A stretch of DNA of 64,000 bases from Pseudomonadota bacterium (GCA_021819085.1 JAKASJ010000014.1:1-64000), one strand, 5' to 3'; shown: positions 44,300-54,312, numbered from the stretch's first letter. Made by a program: numbers and translations. Notes: a model not told the origin generated them from the letters alone.

Positions 44300-46876
44300 A
44301 TGGAACAATTCGCCAAAGAGACGATTCCTGTCAATCTAGAACAGGAGATGCGCCAGTCGTATCTCGATTACGCGATGAGCGTGATCGTCGGCCGCGCGCT
44401 CCCCGATGTCCGCGATGGTCTCAAACCGGTGCACCGCCGCATTCTCTACGCCCAGCACCAGGCCAACAATGTCTGGAACCGGGCGTACGTCAAGTGCGCG
44501 CGCATCGTCGGTGACGTGCTCGGCAAATTCCACCCGCACGGAGATACGGCCACCTACGATGCGCTGGTACGCATGGCGCAGGACTTTTCGATGCGCTACC
44601 TGCTGACCGACGGACAGGGAAACTTCGGGTCGATCGACGGCGATCCGCCGGCTGCCTATCGCTATACCGAATGCCGCATGACCAGGCTCGCCTCGGAAAT
44701 GCTGGCGGACATCGAGATGGAGACCGTTGACTTCGCGCCGAACTACGACGGCAAGGAGTTCGAGCCGGTCGTGCTGCCGACACGGCTGCCCAACCTGCTT
44801 GTGAACGGGTCCTCCGGCATCGCCGTGGGCATGGCCACCAATATACCTCCGCACAATCTCACCGAGATCGTCAATGCCTGCATGGCCCTGATAGACGATG
44901 AAAGCATAACGGTGGACGGATTGATGGAGCACGTGCCGGGGCCGGATTTTCCGACGGCCGCGGTCATCAACGGCAGCGCCGGAATCCGCGAGGCCTATCG
45001 CACCGGACGTGGCAAGATCTACGTACGTGCACGCGTGTCGATCGAGACCGACGAGAAGCGTGGCCGCCAGTCGATCATCGTGACCGAGCTTCCCTACCAG
45101 GTAAACAAGGCCCGGCTCCTGGAAAAGATCGCCGAGCTCGTCAAGGAGGGCAAGCTGGAAGGCATTTCGGAGCTGCGCGACGAGTCGGACAAGTCCGGAA
45201 TGCGCATGGTGATCGAACTCAAGCGCGGCGAGGTGGCCGATGTCGTGCTGAACAATCTCTACCAGCACACGGCGCTGCAGAGCGTATTCGGCATCAACAT
45301 GGTGGCGCTCGACGGCGGCCAGCCGCGCGTGCTCAACCTGAAGGAGATCATCGAGGCGTTCGTACGCCACCGCCGCGAAGTGGTCACGCGCCGCACGCTC
45401 TTCGATCTGCGCAAGTCGCGCGAGCGCGCCCATATCCTGGAGGGCCTGGCGGTTGCGCTGGAGAACATCGACGCCGTGATCACCCTGATCAGGGCCGCGG
45501 GCGATCCGGCCACGGCCAAGCTCGGGCTCATGCAGCGGACGTGGCCGGCGAAGATCGTCGGCAGCATGCTGGAGCGCGCGGACAGCTCCCTGTCGCGGCC
45601 TGCGGGGCTCGAAGCCGCATACGGGCTAAGTCCGGACGGCTACCGTCTGACGGAAATCCAGGCGCAGGCGATCCTCGATCTGCGTCTGCACCGGCTGACC
45701 GGGCTAGAGCGCGAAAAGATTCGCGGCGAGTACGAGGAGATCCTGGAAAAGATCCGGGATCTGCTGGATATCCTGCAGAGCCACGAGCGGCTTATGCGTG
45801 TTATCCGCGAGGAACTCAGCGTGCTGCGCGCGGAGTATGGGGACAAGCGGCGCACCGAGATCCAGGAGAGCCAGGTGGCGCTCAGTCTCGAGGACCTGAT
45901 CGCCGAAGAGGATGTCGTGGTCACGCTGTCGCATGCCGGGTACGTGAAAGCCCAGCCGCTCGACGATTACCGCGCCCAGCGCCGTGGCGGACGCGGCAAG
46001 TCCGCAACTTCGATGAAAGAAGAGGATTTTGTCGACAAGCTTTTCATAGCCAACACCCACGACACGATCCTGTGCTTCTCCAACCGCGGAAAGGTCTACT
46101 GGCTCAAGGTCTACGAGATTCCGCAGGCCGGGCGCGGGGCGCGAGGCAGGCCCATTGTCAATCTGCTGCCGCTGGAAGACGGCGAACGCATCAATGCCAT
46201 CCTCCCGGTGCGCACGTTCGAGGAGGGCAAGACCGTTTTCATGGCCACCTCCGACGGAACCGTGAAGAAGACGGCGCTCAGCGAATTCTCCCGGCCGCGC
46301 GCGAGCGGCATCATCGCGGTCGAGCTGGTCGATGGCAACTGCCTGATCGGGGTCGGTCTGACCGACGGGAGCTGCGACATCCTGCTGTTCAGTACCGCCG
46401 GCAAGGTCATACGCTTCGGCGAGGCGGATGTGCGCACCATGGGGCGCGCGGCGCGCGGCGTGCGCGGCATTGCGCTGCCGGAAGGGCAGGCGGTCGTGTC
46501 GCTGATCATCGCGGGTGCGGCCGAGGCCGAGGCCACGGTCCTGACGGCGACGGTCCGGGGTTACGGCAAACGCACGCCGCTGTCCGAGTATCCCAGGCAT
46601 GGTCGCGGCGGCCAGGGCGTGATTTCCATCCAGGTGAGCGAGCGCAATGGCCCGGTAGTGGGTGCGACCCTGGTGCGCGCCGACGACGAGGTGATGCTCA
46701 TTACCGATGGCGGCACGTTGATCCGCACGCGCGTCAGCGAGATTTCGGTGGTTGGCCGCAATACGCTCGGCGTGCGCCTGATCGAGCTGGGCGAGGGCGA
46801 GAAGCTGGTCGGAGTAGAAAAGGTGGCCGAGTCCGAAGGCGACGAAGGCGCGAAAGATCTGCAGCAAAATTCCTGA
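44300..46876 (+). CDS. gyrA: DNA gyrase subunit A
   Basis: This is the breakage-reunion subunit of gyrase (858 aa). The catalytic tyrosine is in [11 protein letters not shown], the quinolone-resistance region reads [17 protein letters not shown], and the C-terminal pinwheel domain carries the GyrA box RRGGRGKS needed for DNA wrapping and negative supercoiling, so this is GyrA and not ParC. At the position of E. coli Ser83 there is Thr, as in some wild-type Gammaproteobacteria such as Pseudomonas, and Asp87 is kept, so no acquired resistance is implied. ATG 44300 lies after a leader with a promoter-like TGCTAAAAT. serC follows after 13 bases, giving the gyrA-serC-pheA order typical of the group. 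Confidence 0.98.
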   Translation: MEQFAKETIPVNLEQEMRQSYLDYAMSVIVGRALPDVRDGLKPVHRRILYAQHQANNVWNRAYVKCARIVGDVLGKFHPHGDTATYDALVRMAQDFSMRYLLTDGQGNFGSIDGDPPAAYRYTECRMTRLASEMLADIEMETVDFAPNYDGKEFEPVVLPTRLPNLLVNGSSGIAVGMATNIPPHNLTEIVNACMALIDDESITVDGLMEHVPGPDFPTAAVINGSAGIREAYRTGRGKIYVRARVSIETDEKRGRQSIIVTELPYQVNKARLLEKIAELVKEGKLEGISELRDESDKSGMRMVIELKRGEVADVVLNNLYQHTALQSVFGINMVALDGGQPRVLNLKEIIEAFVRHRREVVTRRTLFDLRKSRERAHILEGLAVALENIDAVITLIRAAGDPATAKLGLMQRTWPAKIVGSMLERADSSLSRPAGLEAAYGLSPDGYRLTEIQAQAILDLRLHRLTGLEREKIRGEYEEILEKIRDLLDILQSHERLMRVIREELSVLRAEYGDKRRTEIQESQVALSLEDLIAEEDVVVTLSHAGYVKAQPLDDYRAQRRGGRGKSATSMKEEDFVDKLFIANTHDTILCFSNRGKVYWLKVYEIPQAGRGARGRPIVNLLPLEDGERINAILPVRTFEEGKTVFMATSDGTVKKTALSEFSRPRASGIIAVELVDGNCLIGVGLTDGSCDILLFSTAGKVIRFGEADVRTMGRAARGVRGIALPEGQAVVSLIIAGAAEAEATVLTATVRGYGKRTPLSEYPRHGRGGQGVISIQVSERNGPVVGATLVRADDEVMLITDGGTLIRTRVSEISVVGRNTLGVRLIELGEGEKLVGVEKVAESEGDEGAKDLQQNS

Positions 46877-46889
46877 AGGTGAAACCCTG

Positions 46890-47975
46890 ATGACGAGATT
46901 GTTCAATTTCGGTGCGGGGCCGGCGGTATTGCCGCTGGCGGTGCTCGAGCGTGCGCGCGAGGAACTCGTAGACTGGCATGGCTCGGGCATGTCGGTGATG
47001 GAGATGAGCCATCGCGGCAAGGAATTCATGGGAATCGCCGAGAAGGCCGAGCGCGATCTGCGCGATCTGCTGGCGATTCCGGCCGAATACAAGGTGCTGT
47101 TCCTGCAGGGCGGGGCGAGCGCGCAGTTCGCCATGGTTCCCATGAACCTGCTGCGCGGAAAGAGCACGGCCGACTACATCAACACCGGCGAATGGTCGAA
47201 GAAGGCGATCAAGGAAGCGGGCAAGTTCTGCCGGGTGAACGTGGCAGCCAGCTCCGAGGCGTCGAAATTCACTACGGTGCCGGTGCGTGGCGAGTGGCGC
47301 CTCAATCCCGACGCCGCATATGTCCACTACACGCCCAACGAGACCATCGGCGGCGTCGAATTCCACGATGTTCCGGACGTCGGACAGGCCGTGCTGGTCG
47401 CCGACATGTCCTCGACCATTCTTTCGCGGCCCATCGACGTGCGTCGCTTCGGGCTCATCTATGCCGGCGCGCAGAAGAACATCGGTCCGGCAGGGCTCAC
47501 GATCGTGATCGTGCGCGAGGATCTGCTCGGACAGACGCTGGCGGGTACGCCGACCATGTTCGACTACAAGATCCAGGCCGACAACGGGTCGATGTACAAC
47601 ACGCCGCCGGTCTACGCCTGGTACGTCGCCGGGCTGGTATTCGAATGGCTGAAGGACCTCGGCGGGCTGCGCGCCATCGCTGAAATCAACTTGCGCAAGG
47701 CCGAGAAGCTCTATGCCTGCATCGACAGCAGCGATGGGTTCTACCGCAACCCGGTCGAGCGCAAGTGCCGTTCGTGGATGAACGTGCCGTTTACGCTGCT
47801 CGACCCGGCGCTCGACGATGCCTTCCTCAAGGGCGCCAAGGCTGCCGGCCTCCTGCAGCTCAAGGGGCACCGCTCCGTCGGCGGGATGCGCGCGAGCATC
47901 TACAATGCCATGCCCGAGGAGGGTATCGATGCGCTCATCCACTACATGCGAGAGTTCCGTAATAAACAAGGTTAA
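46890..47975 (+). CDS. serC: Phosphoserine aminotransferase SerC
   Basis: This PLP enzyme transaminates 3-phosphohydroxypyruvate to phosphoserine and also serves pyridoxal phosphate synthesis. The 361-residue sequence has [11 protein letters not shown] at the N-terminus, [16 protein letters not shown], the PLP lysine in [15 protein letters not shown] and the C-terminal [23 protein letters not shown] precedes ATG 46890. The gene lies 13 bases after gyrA and 5 bases before serA, so serine synthesis steps one and two are encoded side by side. Confidence 0.97.
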   Translation: MTRLFNFGAGPAVLPLAVLERAREELVDWHGSGMSVMEMSHRGKEFMGIAEKAERDLRDLLAIPAEYKVLFLQGGASAQFAMVPMNLLRGKSTADYINTGEWSKKAIKEAGKFCRVNVAASSEASKFTTVPVRGEWRLNPDAAYVHYTPNETIGGVEFHDVPDVGQAVLVADMSSTILSRPIDVRRFGLIYAGAQKNIGPAGLTIVIVREDLLGQTLAGTPTMFDYKIQADNGSMYNTPPVYAWYVAGLVFEWLKDLGGLRAIAEINLRKAEKLYACIDSSDGFYRNPVERKCRSWMNVPFTLLDPALDDAFLKGAKAAGLLQLKGHRSVGGMRASIYNAMPEEGIDALIHYMREFRNKQG

Positions 47976-47980
47976 CAGAA

Positions 47981-49144
47981 ATGTTCAAGATATTGATATT
48001 AAACAATATTTCTGTGTCCGGCCTTGAGCGGCTTCCCCCGGCGCGCTATCAGATCGGCGACGACATCGCCGAGCCCGATGCGATTCTGCTGCGCTCGTAC
48101 AAGATGCACGATATGCCGATCGCGCCCGGTCTGAAGGCGGTGGGACGGGCAGGCACTGGCGTCAACAACATTCCCGTCGACAAGCTCAGCCGTTTGGGCA
48201 TTCCGGTGTTCAACGCCCCCGGGGCCAATGCCAACGCGGTGAAGGAGCTCGTTGTAGCGGGGCTGATCCTCGCCTACCGCCACGTGTGCGAGGCCTGGGA
48301 TTTCGCGCGCGCTCTGCACGGGACGGATGCCGAGATCAACAAGGCGGTCGAGGCAGGCAAGAAGAAATTCGCCGGATTCGAGCTGCCTGGGCGCACATTC
48401 GGGGTAATCGGCCTTGGCGCGATCGGGCGCGCCGTGGCCAATGCCGGTATTGCCCTTGGCATGAAAGTCGTCGGCTACGATCCGGGGCTGACCGTGGAGG
48501 GCGCCTGGCAGCTTTCAGCCGATGTGAAGAAAGCCGCAAGCGTCGAAGAGCTGCTGCGCGTGGCCGATTTCGTCAGCTTTCATGTGCCCCTGGTCGAGAC
48601 AACCCGCCACATGATCAACGCCGCGCGCCTCAAGCTTATGAAGGACGGGGTGGTGATCCTCAATTTCGCGCGCGAAGGCATCATCGACGATGCCGCGGTG
48701 AGCGCGGCGATAAAGGCTGGCAAGGTCTATGCCTACATCTGCGACTTTCCGTCCAATCTGCTTAAGAACCATGAGCGGGTAATCACGCTTCCGCACCTCG
48801 GCGCCTCGACCGCCGAGGCCGAGGACAACTGCGCGGTGATGGTCGCCGATCAAGTGCGTGATTTCCTGGAGAACGGAAACATCGTAAACGCCGTGAACTT
48901 TCCGGACGTCGTCGTTGCACGCGAGTCCGAGCACCGGCTGGTCGTCGCCAATGCAAATGTGCCGAACATGCTCGGACAGATCTCCACGGTAATGGCCGAT
49001 GCCCACCTCAATATCCGCGATATGGTCAATCGCTCGCGCGGTGACTTTGCCTACACCGTCGTGGACCTGGACAGCCCGGTGCCGGAATCGGTGTGCAGCC
49101 AGATCGCCGCCATACAGGGCGTGATGATGGCGCGAATCGTCTGA
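47981..49144 (+). CDS. serA: D-3-phosphoglycerate dehydrogenase SerA (short, ACT-bearing form)
   Basis: SerA oxidises 3-phosphoglycerate to 3-phosphohydroxypyruvate with NAD+, the first step of serine synthesis. The 387-residue protein has the D-2-hydroxyacid dehydrogenase fold: VGRAGTGVNNIPVD, the NAD motif GVIGLGAIGRAVANAG, the catalytic Arg in NFAREGIIDD and the catalytic His in ITLPHLGASTAEAED. A short C-terminal ACT domain (about 318-387; NMLGQISTVMADAHLNI) probably gives serine feedback. The extra allosteric-substrate-binding domain of long PGDHs is absent. The start region is AT-rich (AGATATTGATATTAAACAAT) compared with its surroundings. It lies between serC and pheA. Confidence 0.95.
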   Translation: MFKILILNNISVSGLERLPPARYQIGDDIAEPDAILLRSYKMHDMPIAPGLKAVGRAGTGVNNIPVDKLSRLGIPVFNAPGANANAVKELVVAGLILAYRHVCEAWDFARALHGTDAEINKAVEAGKKKFAGFELPGRTFGVIGLGAIGRAVANAGIALGMKVVGYDPGLTVEGAWQLSADVKKAASVEELLRVADFVSFHVPLVETTRHMINAARLKLMKDGVVILNFAREGIIDDAAVSAAIKAGKVYAYICDFPSNLLKNHERVITLPHLGASTAEAEDNCAVMVADQVRDFLENGNIVNAVNFPDVVVARESEHRLVVANANVPNMLGQISTVMADAHLNIRDMVNRSRGDFAYTVVDLDSPVPESVCSQIAAIQGVMMARIV

Positions 49145-49159
49145 ATGCGGGCTTGACCC

Positions 49160-50245
49160 ATGAGCGACGACCAACAGCGCCTGCAGGATCTGCGCAAACG
49201 GATAGACGGCCTGGACGAGCGGATTCAGGAGCTGATCACGCAGCGCGCGCGCTGCGCCCAGGAGATCGCTGCGATAAAGCACCAGGCGGGGTCAGCGAAT
49301 TTCTACCGGCCGGAGCGCGAGGCCCATGTACTGCGCCAGGTGATCGAGCGCAACCATGGCCCGCTGACCGGGGAGGAAATGGCGCGTCTGTTCCGCGAGA
49401 TCATGTCGGCCTGTCTCGCCCTCGAATCGCCGATGACAGTCGTTTTCCTGGGTCCCGAGGGAACCTTCACCCAGACGGCGGCACTCAAGCATTTCGGACA
49501 TTCTGTGCGTACGCTGCCGCTCAACGCGATCGACGAGATATTTCGCGAAGTCGAGTCCGGGTCTGCGGAATTCGGAGTGGTACCGATCGAGAATTCGACC
49601 GAGGGTGTGGTGAACCATACGCTCGACATGTTCATGAGCTCCGACCTGAAGATCTGCGGGGAAGTGGAGCTGCGCATCCATCATCACCTGCTCGGTCTGG
49701 GAGAGGGTCTGGAAGGCAGGAAAAGGATCGTTTCCCATCAGCAGTCGCTCGCCCAATGCCGCGAATGGCTCGATGCAAATCTGCCCGGGCTCGACCGTGT
49801 GAGCGTGGCGAGCAATGCCGAGGCGGCGCGCCTCGCCGCCGCGGACCGGACCCTGGTGGCGATCGCAGGCGGATCGGCCTCGGAAATTTACGGCCTGCAG
49901 AAGCTCGTTTCGAACATCGAGGACGAGCCGGACAATACCACTCGCTTCCTGGTTGTCGGCAAGATCGACACGCAGCCGAGCGGCGACGACAAGACCAGTC
50001 TGCTGCTGTCAGGGCAGAACCGGTCGGGTGCGCTGGTGGGCCTGCTGGAGCCGCTCGCGCGCCATGGAATCAACATGACACGCATCGAATCGCGACCTTC
50101 GCGCAAAGGGCTGTGGGAATACGTGTTTTTCATCGACATCGTCGGCCATATATGCGATGAAAACGTGCGCGAGGCGATCGGGGAACTCGAGCGCGAAGCT
50201 GCCTTTGTAAAACTCCTGGGGTCTTATCCAAGGGCCGTGTTATGA
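49160..50245 (+). CDS. pheA: Bifunctional chorismate mutase/prephenate dehydratase PheA
   Basis: This P-protein of phenylalanine synthesis has an AroQ-type chorismate mutase (about residues 5-90; LQDLRKRIDGLDERIQELI), a prephenate dehydratase domain (about 94-270; FLGPEGTFTQTAALKHFG, ENSTEGVVNHTLDM, TTRFLVVG) and a C-terminal ACT domain (about 280-361) with GALVGLLEPLARHGIN and ESRPSRKGLWEYVFF, the phenylalanine-binding elements. All expected domains and the Thr-Arg-Phe motif are intact. ATG 49160 follows serA by 15 bases. The TGA overlaps the hisC ATG, so the next aminotransferase is translationally coupled, which fits its likely additional use on phenylpyruvate. Confidence 0.97.
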   Translation: MSDDQQRLQDLRKRIDGLDERIQELITQRARCAQEIAAIKHQAGSANFYRPEREAHVLRQVIERNHGPLTGEEMARLFREIMSACLALESPMTVVFLGPEGTFTQTAALKHFGHSVRTLPLNAIDEIFREVESGSAEFGVVPIENSTEGVVNHTLDMFMSSDLKICGEVELRIHHHLLGLGEGLEGRKRIVSHQQSLAQCREWLDANLPGLDRVSVASNAEAARLAAADRTLVAIAGGSASEIYGLQKLVSNIEDEPDNTTRFLVVGKIDTQPSGDDKTSLLLSGQNRSGALVGLLEPLARHGINMTRIESRPSRKGLWEYVFFIDIVGHICDENVREAIGELEREAAFVKLLGSYPRAVL

Positions 50246-51357
50246 GCACAACACGGCGCATGATCGATCTGGCGGTGCCCGGTGTCCGGGGTCTCGAGCC
50301 TTATCAGCCGGGCAAGCCGATCGAGGAGCTGGAGCGCGAGTACGGAGTGCAGGGCGCCATCAAACTCGCATCCAACGAGAATCCCCTGGGTCCGAGCCCG
50401 CTCGCGCTGGAGGCGCTGGAGCGTGCGGCGAAGGGGGTCGCGCGCTATCCGGACGGCGGCGGCTTCGCACTCAAGAGCGCTATCGCCCGCTACCACGGCG
50501 TCGGCCCGCAATGCATCACGCTGGGCAACGGCTCCAACGACATTCTGGAACTGGCGGCGCGCAGTTTTGCGGGTGCCGGCGACGAAGTGGTGTTTTCGCA
50601 GCATGCCTTCGCGGTCTATCCGATTGTCACCCAGGCGGTAGGGGCGCGCGCGGTCTCCGTGCCGGCGCTCAACTGGGGTCACGATCTCGATGCCATGCTG
50701 CGCGCGGTGACGGATCGCACCAAGCTCGTTTTCATTGCCAATCCGAACAATCCGACAGGCACCTGGCTTGAGCGGACGGCGCTCGCACGGTTCCTGGCGG
50801 AACTCCCGGACCGGGTGGTCGTGGTGCTGGACGAGGCCTATTTCGAGTACGTCGAGGCACCGGACTTTCCCAATGGTATCGAGTGGATCGGCAGGCACCC
50901 GAACCTGCTGGTGGCGCGCACGTTCTCCAAAGCCTATGGGCTCGCCGGCCTGCGCGTCGGATTCGGGGTGTCGGATGCAGCGCTGGCGGATCTGCTGAAC
51001 CGGGTGCGGCAACCATTCAACGTCAACAGTCTTGCGCAAGCCGCCGCTCTGGCCGCGCTCGCGGACAGCGATCACCTGGAGCGCTCGCGCCGGATCAACC
51101 GCGAAGGCATGCGCCAGCTCACCGAGGGCTTCCGCAGGCTCGGACTCGGCTTCATCGAGTCAGCCGGTAATTTCGTCAGCGTGGAGCTACCGATCCCGGG
51201 GCGCGAAGTGTATGAGCGGCTCTTGCGTCGGGGCGTGATCGTGCGGCCGGTGGACAACTACGGCATGCCGCGCCACCTGCGGATCACGGTCGGGTTGCCT
51301 CACGAGAACCAGCGCTTCCTCGAGGCGCTCGCCCAGGCGATAGGCGCCAACGCATAA
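50242..51357 (+). CDS. hisC: Histidinol-phosphate/aromatic aminotransferase HisC
   Basis: This is a class II (fold type I) PLP aminotransferase of 371 aa. Landmarks are KLASNENPLGPSPLALEAL, FIANPNNPTGTW, VVLDEAYFEY, the PLP lysine in ARTFSKAYGLAGLRVGFG and a C-terminal Arg region (MPRHLRITVGL). It is hisC by family. Its location directly after pheA and away from other his genes matches the second HisC copy (HisC2) of Pseudomonas-type operons, which also handles aromatic 2-keto acids. It is thus likely a dual-use enzyme. ATG 50242 overlaps the pheA stop. Confidence 0.93.
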   Translation: MSTTRRMIDLAVPGVRGLEPYQPGKPIEELEREYGVQGAIKLASNENPLGPSPLALEALERAAKGVARYPDGGGFALKSAIARYHGVGPQCITLGNGSNDILELAARSFAGAGDEVVFSQHAFAVYPIVTQAVGARAVSVPALNWGHDLDAMLRAVTDRTKLVFIANPNNPTGTWLERTALARFLAELPDRVVVVLDEAYFEYVEAPDFPNGIEWIGRHPNLLVARTFSKAYGLAGLRVGFGVSDAALADLLNRVRQPFNVNSLAQAAALAALADSDHLERSRRINREGMRQLTEGFRRLGLGFIESAGNFVSVELPIPGREVYERLLRRGVIVRPVDNYGMPRHLRITVGLPHENQRFLEALAQAIGANA

Positions 51358-51894
51358 CCGCAAGACAATCGGGACGCGCGCGGCTGAAATCGCGGCGCCG
51401 ACCGGGCAGGGCGGGTCATCGTCTCCCCCGAACCGAAGACAGACCATACCTCGGCGAGGGCCGGATCGCCCTGAAGTTTACACCACGCGCGGTGAACGGC
51501 ATTACAGATGTGCGGGCTATTCGGATGGCAGCTGGAATCAACCAGACTCCTTATCACTGGGAGCTTCGGCAGGTCCTGTTCGAACTTCACCAAGTTGGCC
51601 GGCAACCTCGTTGGCGTTGATCTGCCGCGACTGGTGCGGGATGTGTGCGCGCCCTTCTTTCGCTGAGGCGTGATGGTGCAACTGGCCTGTTGACGGTCCA
51701 CGATGTCCTTAGGTCTTTGGAATGCTGTTCGGCTTTAATTCTCTCCGGGGATTGGAATATCGGCAGATACCAGAGAAAGTGAAATCTGATGTGATCGGAT
51801 TTCCACGGGTCAGACAATCGTCGCGCTGCCTCGCCCGTTGCTATAATTTGAATCGAGTAAATTCCCATAGCCAATAATTAAAAGGGAAGCGATT
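51358..51894. other. Gene-free stretch between hisC and the Sel1 gene
   Basis: Candidate ORFs (51300..51701 -, 51587..51874 -) show no family and overlap the end of hisC or each other. The composition shifts here: from about 51700 the DNA becomes visibly AT-richer than the operon around it. A good extended -10 promoter sits at 51839. I see no terminator after hisC and no transposon ends. Confidence 0.45.
51839..51847 (+). promoter_or_regulatory. Candidate extended -10 promoter of the Sel1 gene
   Basis: TGCTATAAT combines the TG extension with a perfect consensus TATAAT, 48 bases upstream of the ATG. The expected 5' leader is about 41 bases and includes AAAAGGGAAG as ribosome binding site. 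No -35 was recognised. Confidence 0.6.
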
Positions 51895-52458
51895 ATGAAA
51901 ATGGTGAAGATACAGGTGACCATGGCAATTTTCTGCACGCTTGCTGTGGCTGGCCAGGCGCTGGCGGAATCGCCCGGTCTGGTTACGCTGGAGAGGCGGG
52001 CGGAGGCTGGAAACGCGCCTGCAGCAGATCTGCTTGGCCTCTCTTATCTGCAGGGTCGTGGTGTCGAACAGGACTATGCCAAAGCCAGGTACTGGTTCGA
52101 AAAGGCTGCGGCGCATCATGGTCCGGCAGCCATGATGAATCTCGGTTTGATGTATTTGCACGGGGTCGGCGTACCCCAAGATGACGACAAGGCTGCCGCC
52201 TGGTTCAAGAAATCCTCTGACCTCGGCTGGGCGCCTGGACAATACTGGATGGGCTACATGTACCAGCATGGCTTCGGCGTAAAGAAAGACATCGAGCATG
52301 CCATGCTTTTATACGGCCTGGCAGCCAATTCCGGCTTCAAGCCCGCCCTGCGGATGCTTATCCAGATCAGGGCGGAACAGGATTTCGAAAAGATGCACAA
52401 GGATGATGGTCGGGCCAGGAATTCCGGTACATCGAATACCACGAATAATCGGATCTAA
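51895..52458 (+). CDS. Periplasmic Sel1-repeat protein
   Basis: This 187-residue protein has a signal peptide (KMVKIQVTMAIFCTLAVAGQALA, cleaved before ESPGL) and three to four Sel1-like repeats (about residues 35-150). Examples are AADLLGLSYLQGRGVEQDYAKA, AMMNLGLMYLHGVGVPQDDDKA and GQYWMGYMYQHGFGVKKDIEHA. Such alpha/alpha repeats act as protein-binding scaffolds; no partner can be inferred. The C-terminus is polar (RARNSGTSNTTNNRI). It has its own promoter-like sequence and ribosome binding site and sits in a region of lower GC content, flanked on both sides by gene-free DNA. It interrupts an otherwise compact biosynthetic operon, which suggests a later insertion. Confidence 0.85.
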   Translation: MKMVKIQVTMAIFCTLAVAGQALAESPGLVTLERRAEAGNAPAADLLGLSYLQGRGVEQDYAKARYWFEKAAAHHGPAAMMNLGLMYLHGVGVPQDDDKAAAWFKKSSDLGWAPGQYWMGYMYQHGFGVKKDIEHAMLLYGLAANSGFKPALRMLIQIRAEQDFEKMHKDDGRARNSGTSNTTNNRI

Positions 52459-53198
52459 TTCCCGGCCGGCGCCCAGGACGCAAAAGACGACCGGCATTCC
52501 AGGGAACAGCGCACCGGCGTCGATGCGCAGATCTTCGCGGCTGTCCGTGCCGAGCTTTCCGCAATGCTCCCCCCGCATATCATGTACAGACGGTGAAGTT
52601 AGTCCGGGGTCATGCCCGAGATGTCTGCGCACCGCCAGGACTGGCCAAGCTGTCCCGATCTCAGGGTCGGAGACGGTGCCATAGTCAGGTCCGATAGGCA
52701 GGAAGCCGGAAATGGGAAGAACCCCCGCTGCCGCAGGAATGCCGTTCCCCCTGGGGTCCTGAGGGCGCAGCGGTGGCCGTCCGGGATGGGCGCCACGCGC
52801 AACAGCGCCCTGGCGTGTTCCGAATGCCAACCATTCGAGAAAATGCCCTCGCCGCGCCGGCATATCGAACACCCCGGGGTCCATTCCAAATTCCATCGCG
52901 TTGAACACCCCAACGCGCGCACCGGCCGGTGGGCGGATGTGTGATATGCTTCCGGAGCCGGCAGGCGGGGTTCAAGTGTGCGGCTTCATCAACGGCACCG
53001 GCTGTCCGTCGGACCCGCGGACCAGGCGCAACGGCCGGTTCCAGGCAACGTGCGCCAGGAAGCGCCCAAAGTGCCAGCCGGGTTTCCGCGTCCTGGCAGG
53101 GAACTGCAGCCGGCGCGATTTCGAATTCATGGAGCGGGTGTTCTTAACGCAGACCATCGTCGCCACCTCCTGATGGTGGCTGACGTGGCGGAGATATT
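52459..53198. other. Gene-free stretch between the Sel1 gene and aroF
   Basis: The minus-strand ORF 52309..52908 (199 codons) overlaps the Sel1 gene and has no recognisable domain or ribosome binding site; the + ORFs are shorter and equally unconvincing. Near 52935 GTGTGATATGC might be a weak -10 for aroF. A GC-rich hairpin immediately before aroF is listed separately. Nothing identifies a pseudogene. Confidence 0.4.
53162..53180 (+). promoter_or_regulatory. Hairpin just upstream of the aroF ribosome binding site
   Basis: GCCACC-TCCTGAT-GGTGGC can fold into a 6-bp stem with a 7-base loop that ends 18 bases before ATG 53199, next to GGCGGAG, the ribosome binding site. It could modulate aroF translation or mark a processed end. 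It has no T-run and is not an intrinsic terminator. Confidence 0.3.
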
Positions 53199-54215
53199 AT
53201 GATCATTGTCATGCGCTCGGATGCCACCGAGGAGCAGGTCAAGGCGGTAGACGACAGGTTGCGCGTGCTTGAGCTCGCGGCCAACATTTCGCGTGGACAT
53301 GAGCGCACCGTTATCGGGGCGATCGGCGACGACCGCAAGGTTCAGACCGAGACCCTCGAGGCCTTGCCGGGCGTCGAGCGCGTCATACGTGTCCTCAAGC
53401 CCTACAAGATCGTGGCGCGCGAGTGGCACCGGGATGACAGCGTCATTCAGATAGGCGGCGTACCGCTGGGAGGCCGCACCGTACAGGTGATCGCCGGCCC
53501 GTGCTCGGTTGAGACCCCGGAACAGATGGATGTCTCGGCCGCCGCCGTGCGTGCCGCCGGCTGCCGGCTGATGCGCGGCGGCGCGTTCAAGCCCCGCACC
53601 AGCCCGTACACATTCCAGGGTCTCGGCGAGAAGGGGTTGGAATACCTCGTGAATGCCGCGCGCCAGCATGGACTGCCGGTTGTTACCGAGCTCATGGATG
53701 TGCGCCAGCTCGACACGTTTCTGCGCTACGGCGTGGACGTCATTCAGATCGGCACGCGCAACATGCAGAATTTCGACCTGCTGAAAGAGGTCGGTCGCGT
53801 GGACCGGCCGGTGATCCTCAAGCGCGGTATGGCGGCGACGATCAGCGAGTGGCTCATGTCGGCCGAGTACATCGCTGCGGGCGGCAACCACAAGATCATC
53901 TTCTGCGAGCGCGGGGTGCGCAGTTTCGAAACCGCTTACCGCAACATGCTGGATGTAACCGCGGTTGCGGTGCTCAAGCGCGAGACCCATCTGCCGGTGA
54001 TCATCGATCCGTCGCATGCCGGCGGCAAGGCCTGGATGGTTCCTTCCCTGGCCCGCGCTGCGGTTGCGGCCGGCGCCGACGGGCTGCTGGTGGAGATGCA
54101 CCCCTGCCCGAACGAGGCCTGGTGTGACGCCGACCAGGCGCTCACGCCGCAGGAGCTCAACACCCTGATGGGGGAATTGCGCGGGATTGCGGCGGTGCTG
54201 GGGAGGGATCTGTGA
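53199..54215 (+). CDS. aroF: DAHP synthase, type I-beta, with N-terminal regulatory domain
   Basis: This enzyme condenses phosphoenolpyruvate and erythrose-4-phosphate to DAHP, the entry step of the shikimate pathway. The first 70 residues form a ferredoxin-like regulatory domain (MIIVMRSDATEEQVKAV), as in the Thermotoga-type I-beta enzymes that are feedback-regulated by tyrosine or phenylalanine. The barrel keeps all landmarks: metal ligand Cys in AGPCSVET, RGGAFKPRTSPYTFQG, QIGTRNMQNFDLL, LKRGMAATISEW, the His in IDPSHAGGKAWM, the Glu in LLVEMHPCP and the Asp in WCDADQAL. The 338-residue length is typical. It differs from the AroF/G/H (I-alpha) enzymes of E. coli. tyrA follows 97 bases later. 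Confidence 0.95.
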   Translation: MIIVMRSDATEEQVKAVDDRLRVLELAANISRGHERTVIGAIGDDRKVQTETLEALPGVERVIRVLKPYKIVAREWHRDDSVIQIGGVPLGGRTVQVIAGPCSVETPEQMDVSAAAVRAAGCRLMRGGAFKPRTSPYTFQGLGEKGLEYLVNAARQHGLPVVTELMDVRQLDTFLRYGVDVIQIGTRNMQNFDLLKEVGRVDRPVILKRGMAATISEWLMSAEYIAAGGNHKIIFCERGVRSFETAYRNMLDVTAVAVLKRETHLPVIIDPSHAGGKAWMVPSLARAAVAAGADGLLVEMHPCPNEAWCDADQALTPQELNTLMGELRGIAAVLGRDL

Positions 54216-54312
54216 TACCGGATACAGCGGGACAGACACACCGGCACGGCCGTGGTCAGTGTGCCGGTGTCCTGGGCGGTGCCGTGCTGCAACCGGCGGA
54301 GCGCGTCGGTCC

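Noticed and set aside
44530-44590. Quinolone-resistance mutation in GyrA (Thr at the Ser83 position)
   Set aside because: Thr is the natural residue in several Gammaproteobacteria and Asp87 is unchanged, so there is no sign of acquired resistance.
52309-52908. 199-codon minus-strand ORF as a hypothetical gene
   Set aside because: It covers the end of the Sel1 gene antisense, has no ribosome binding site and shows no recognisable motif.
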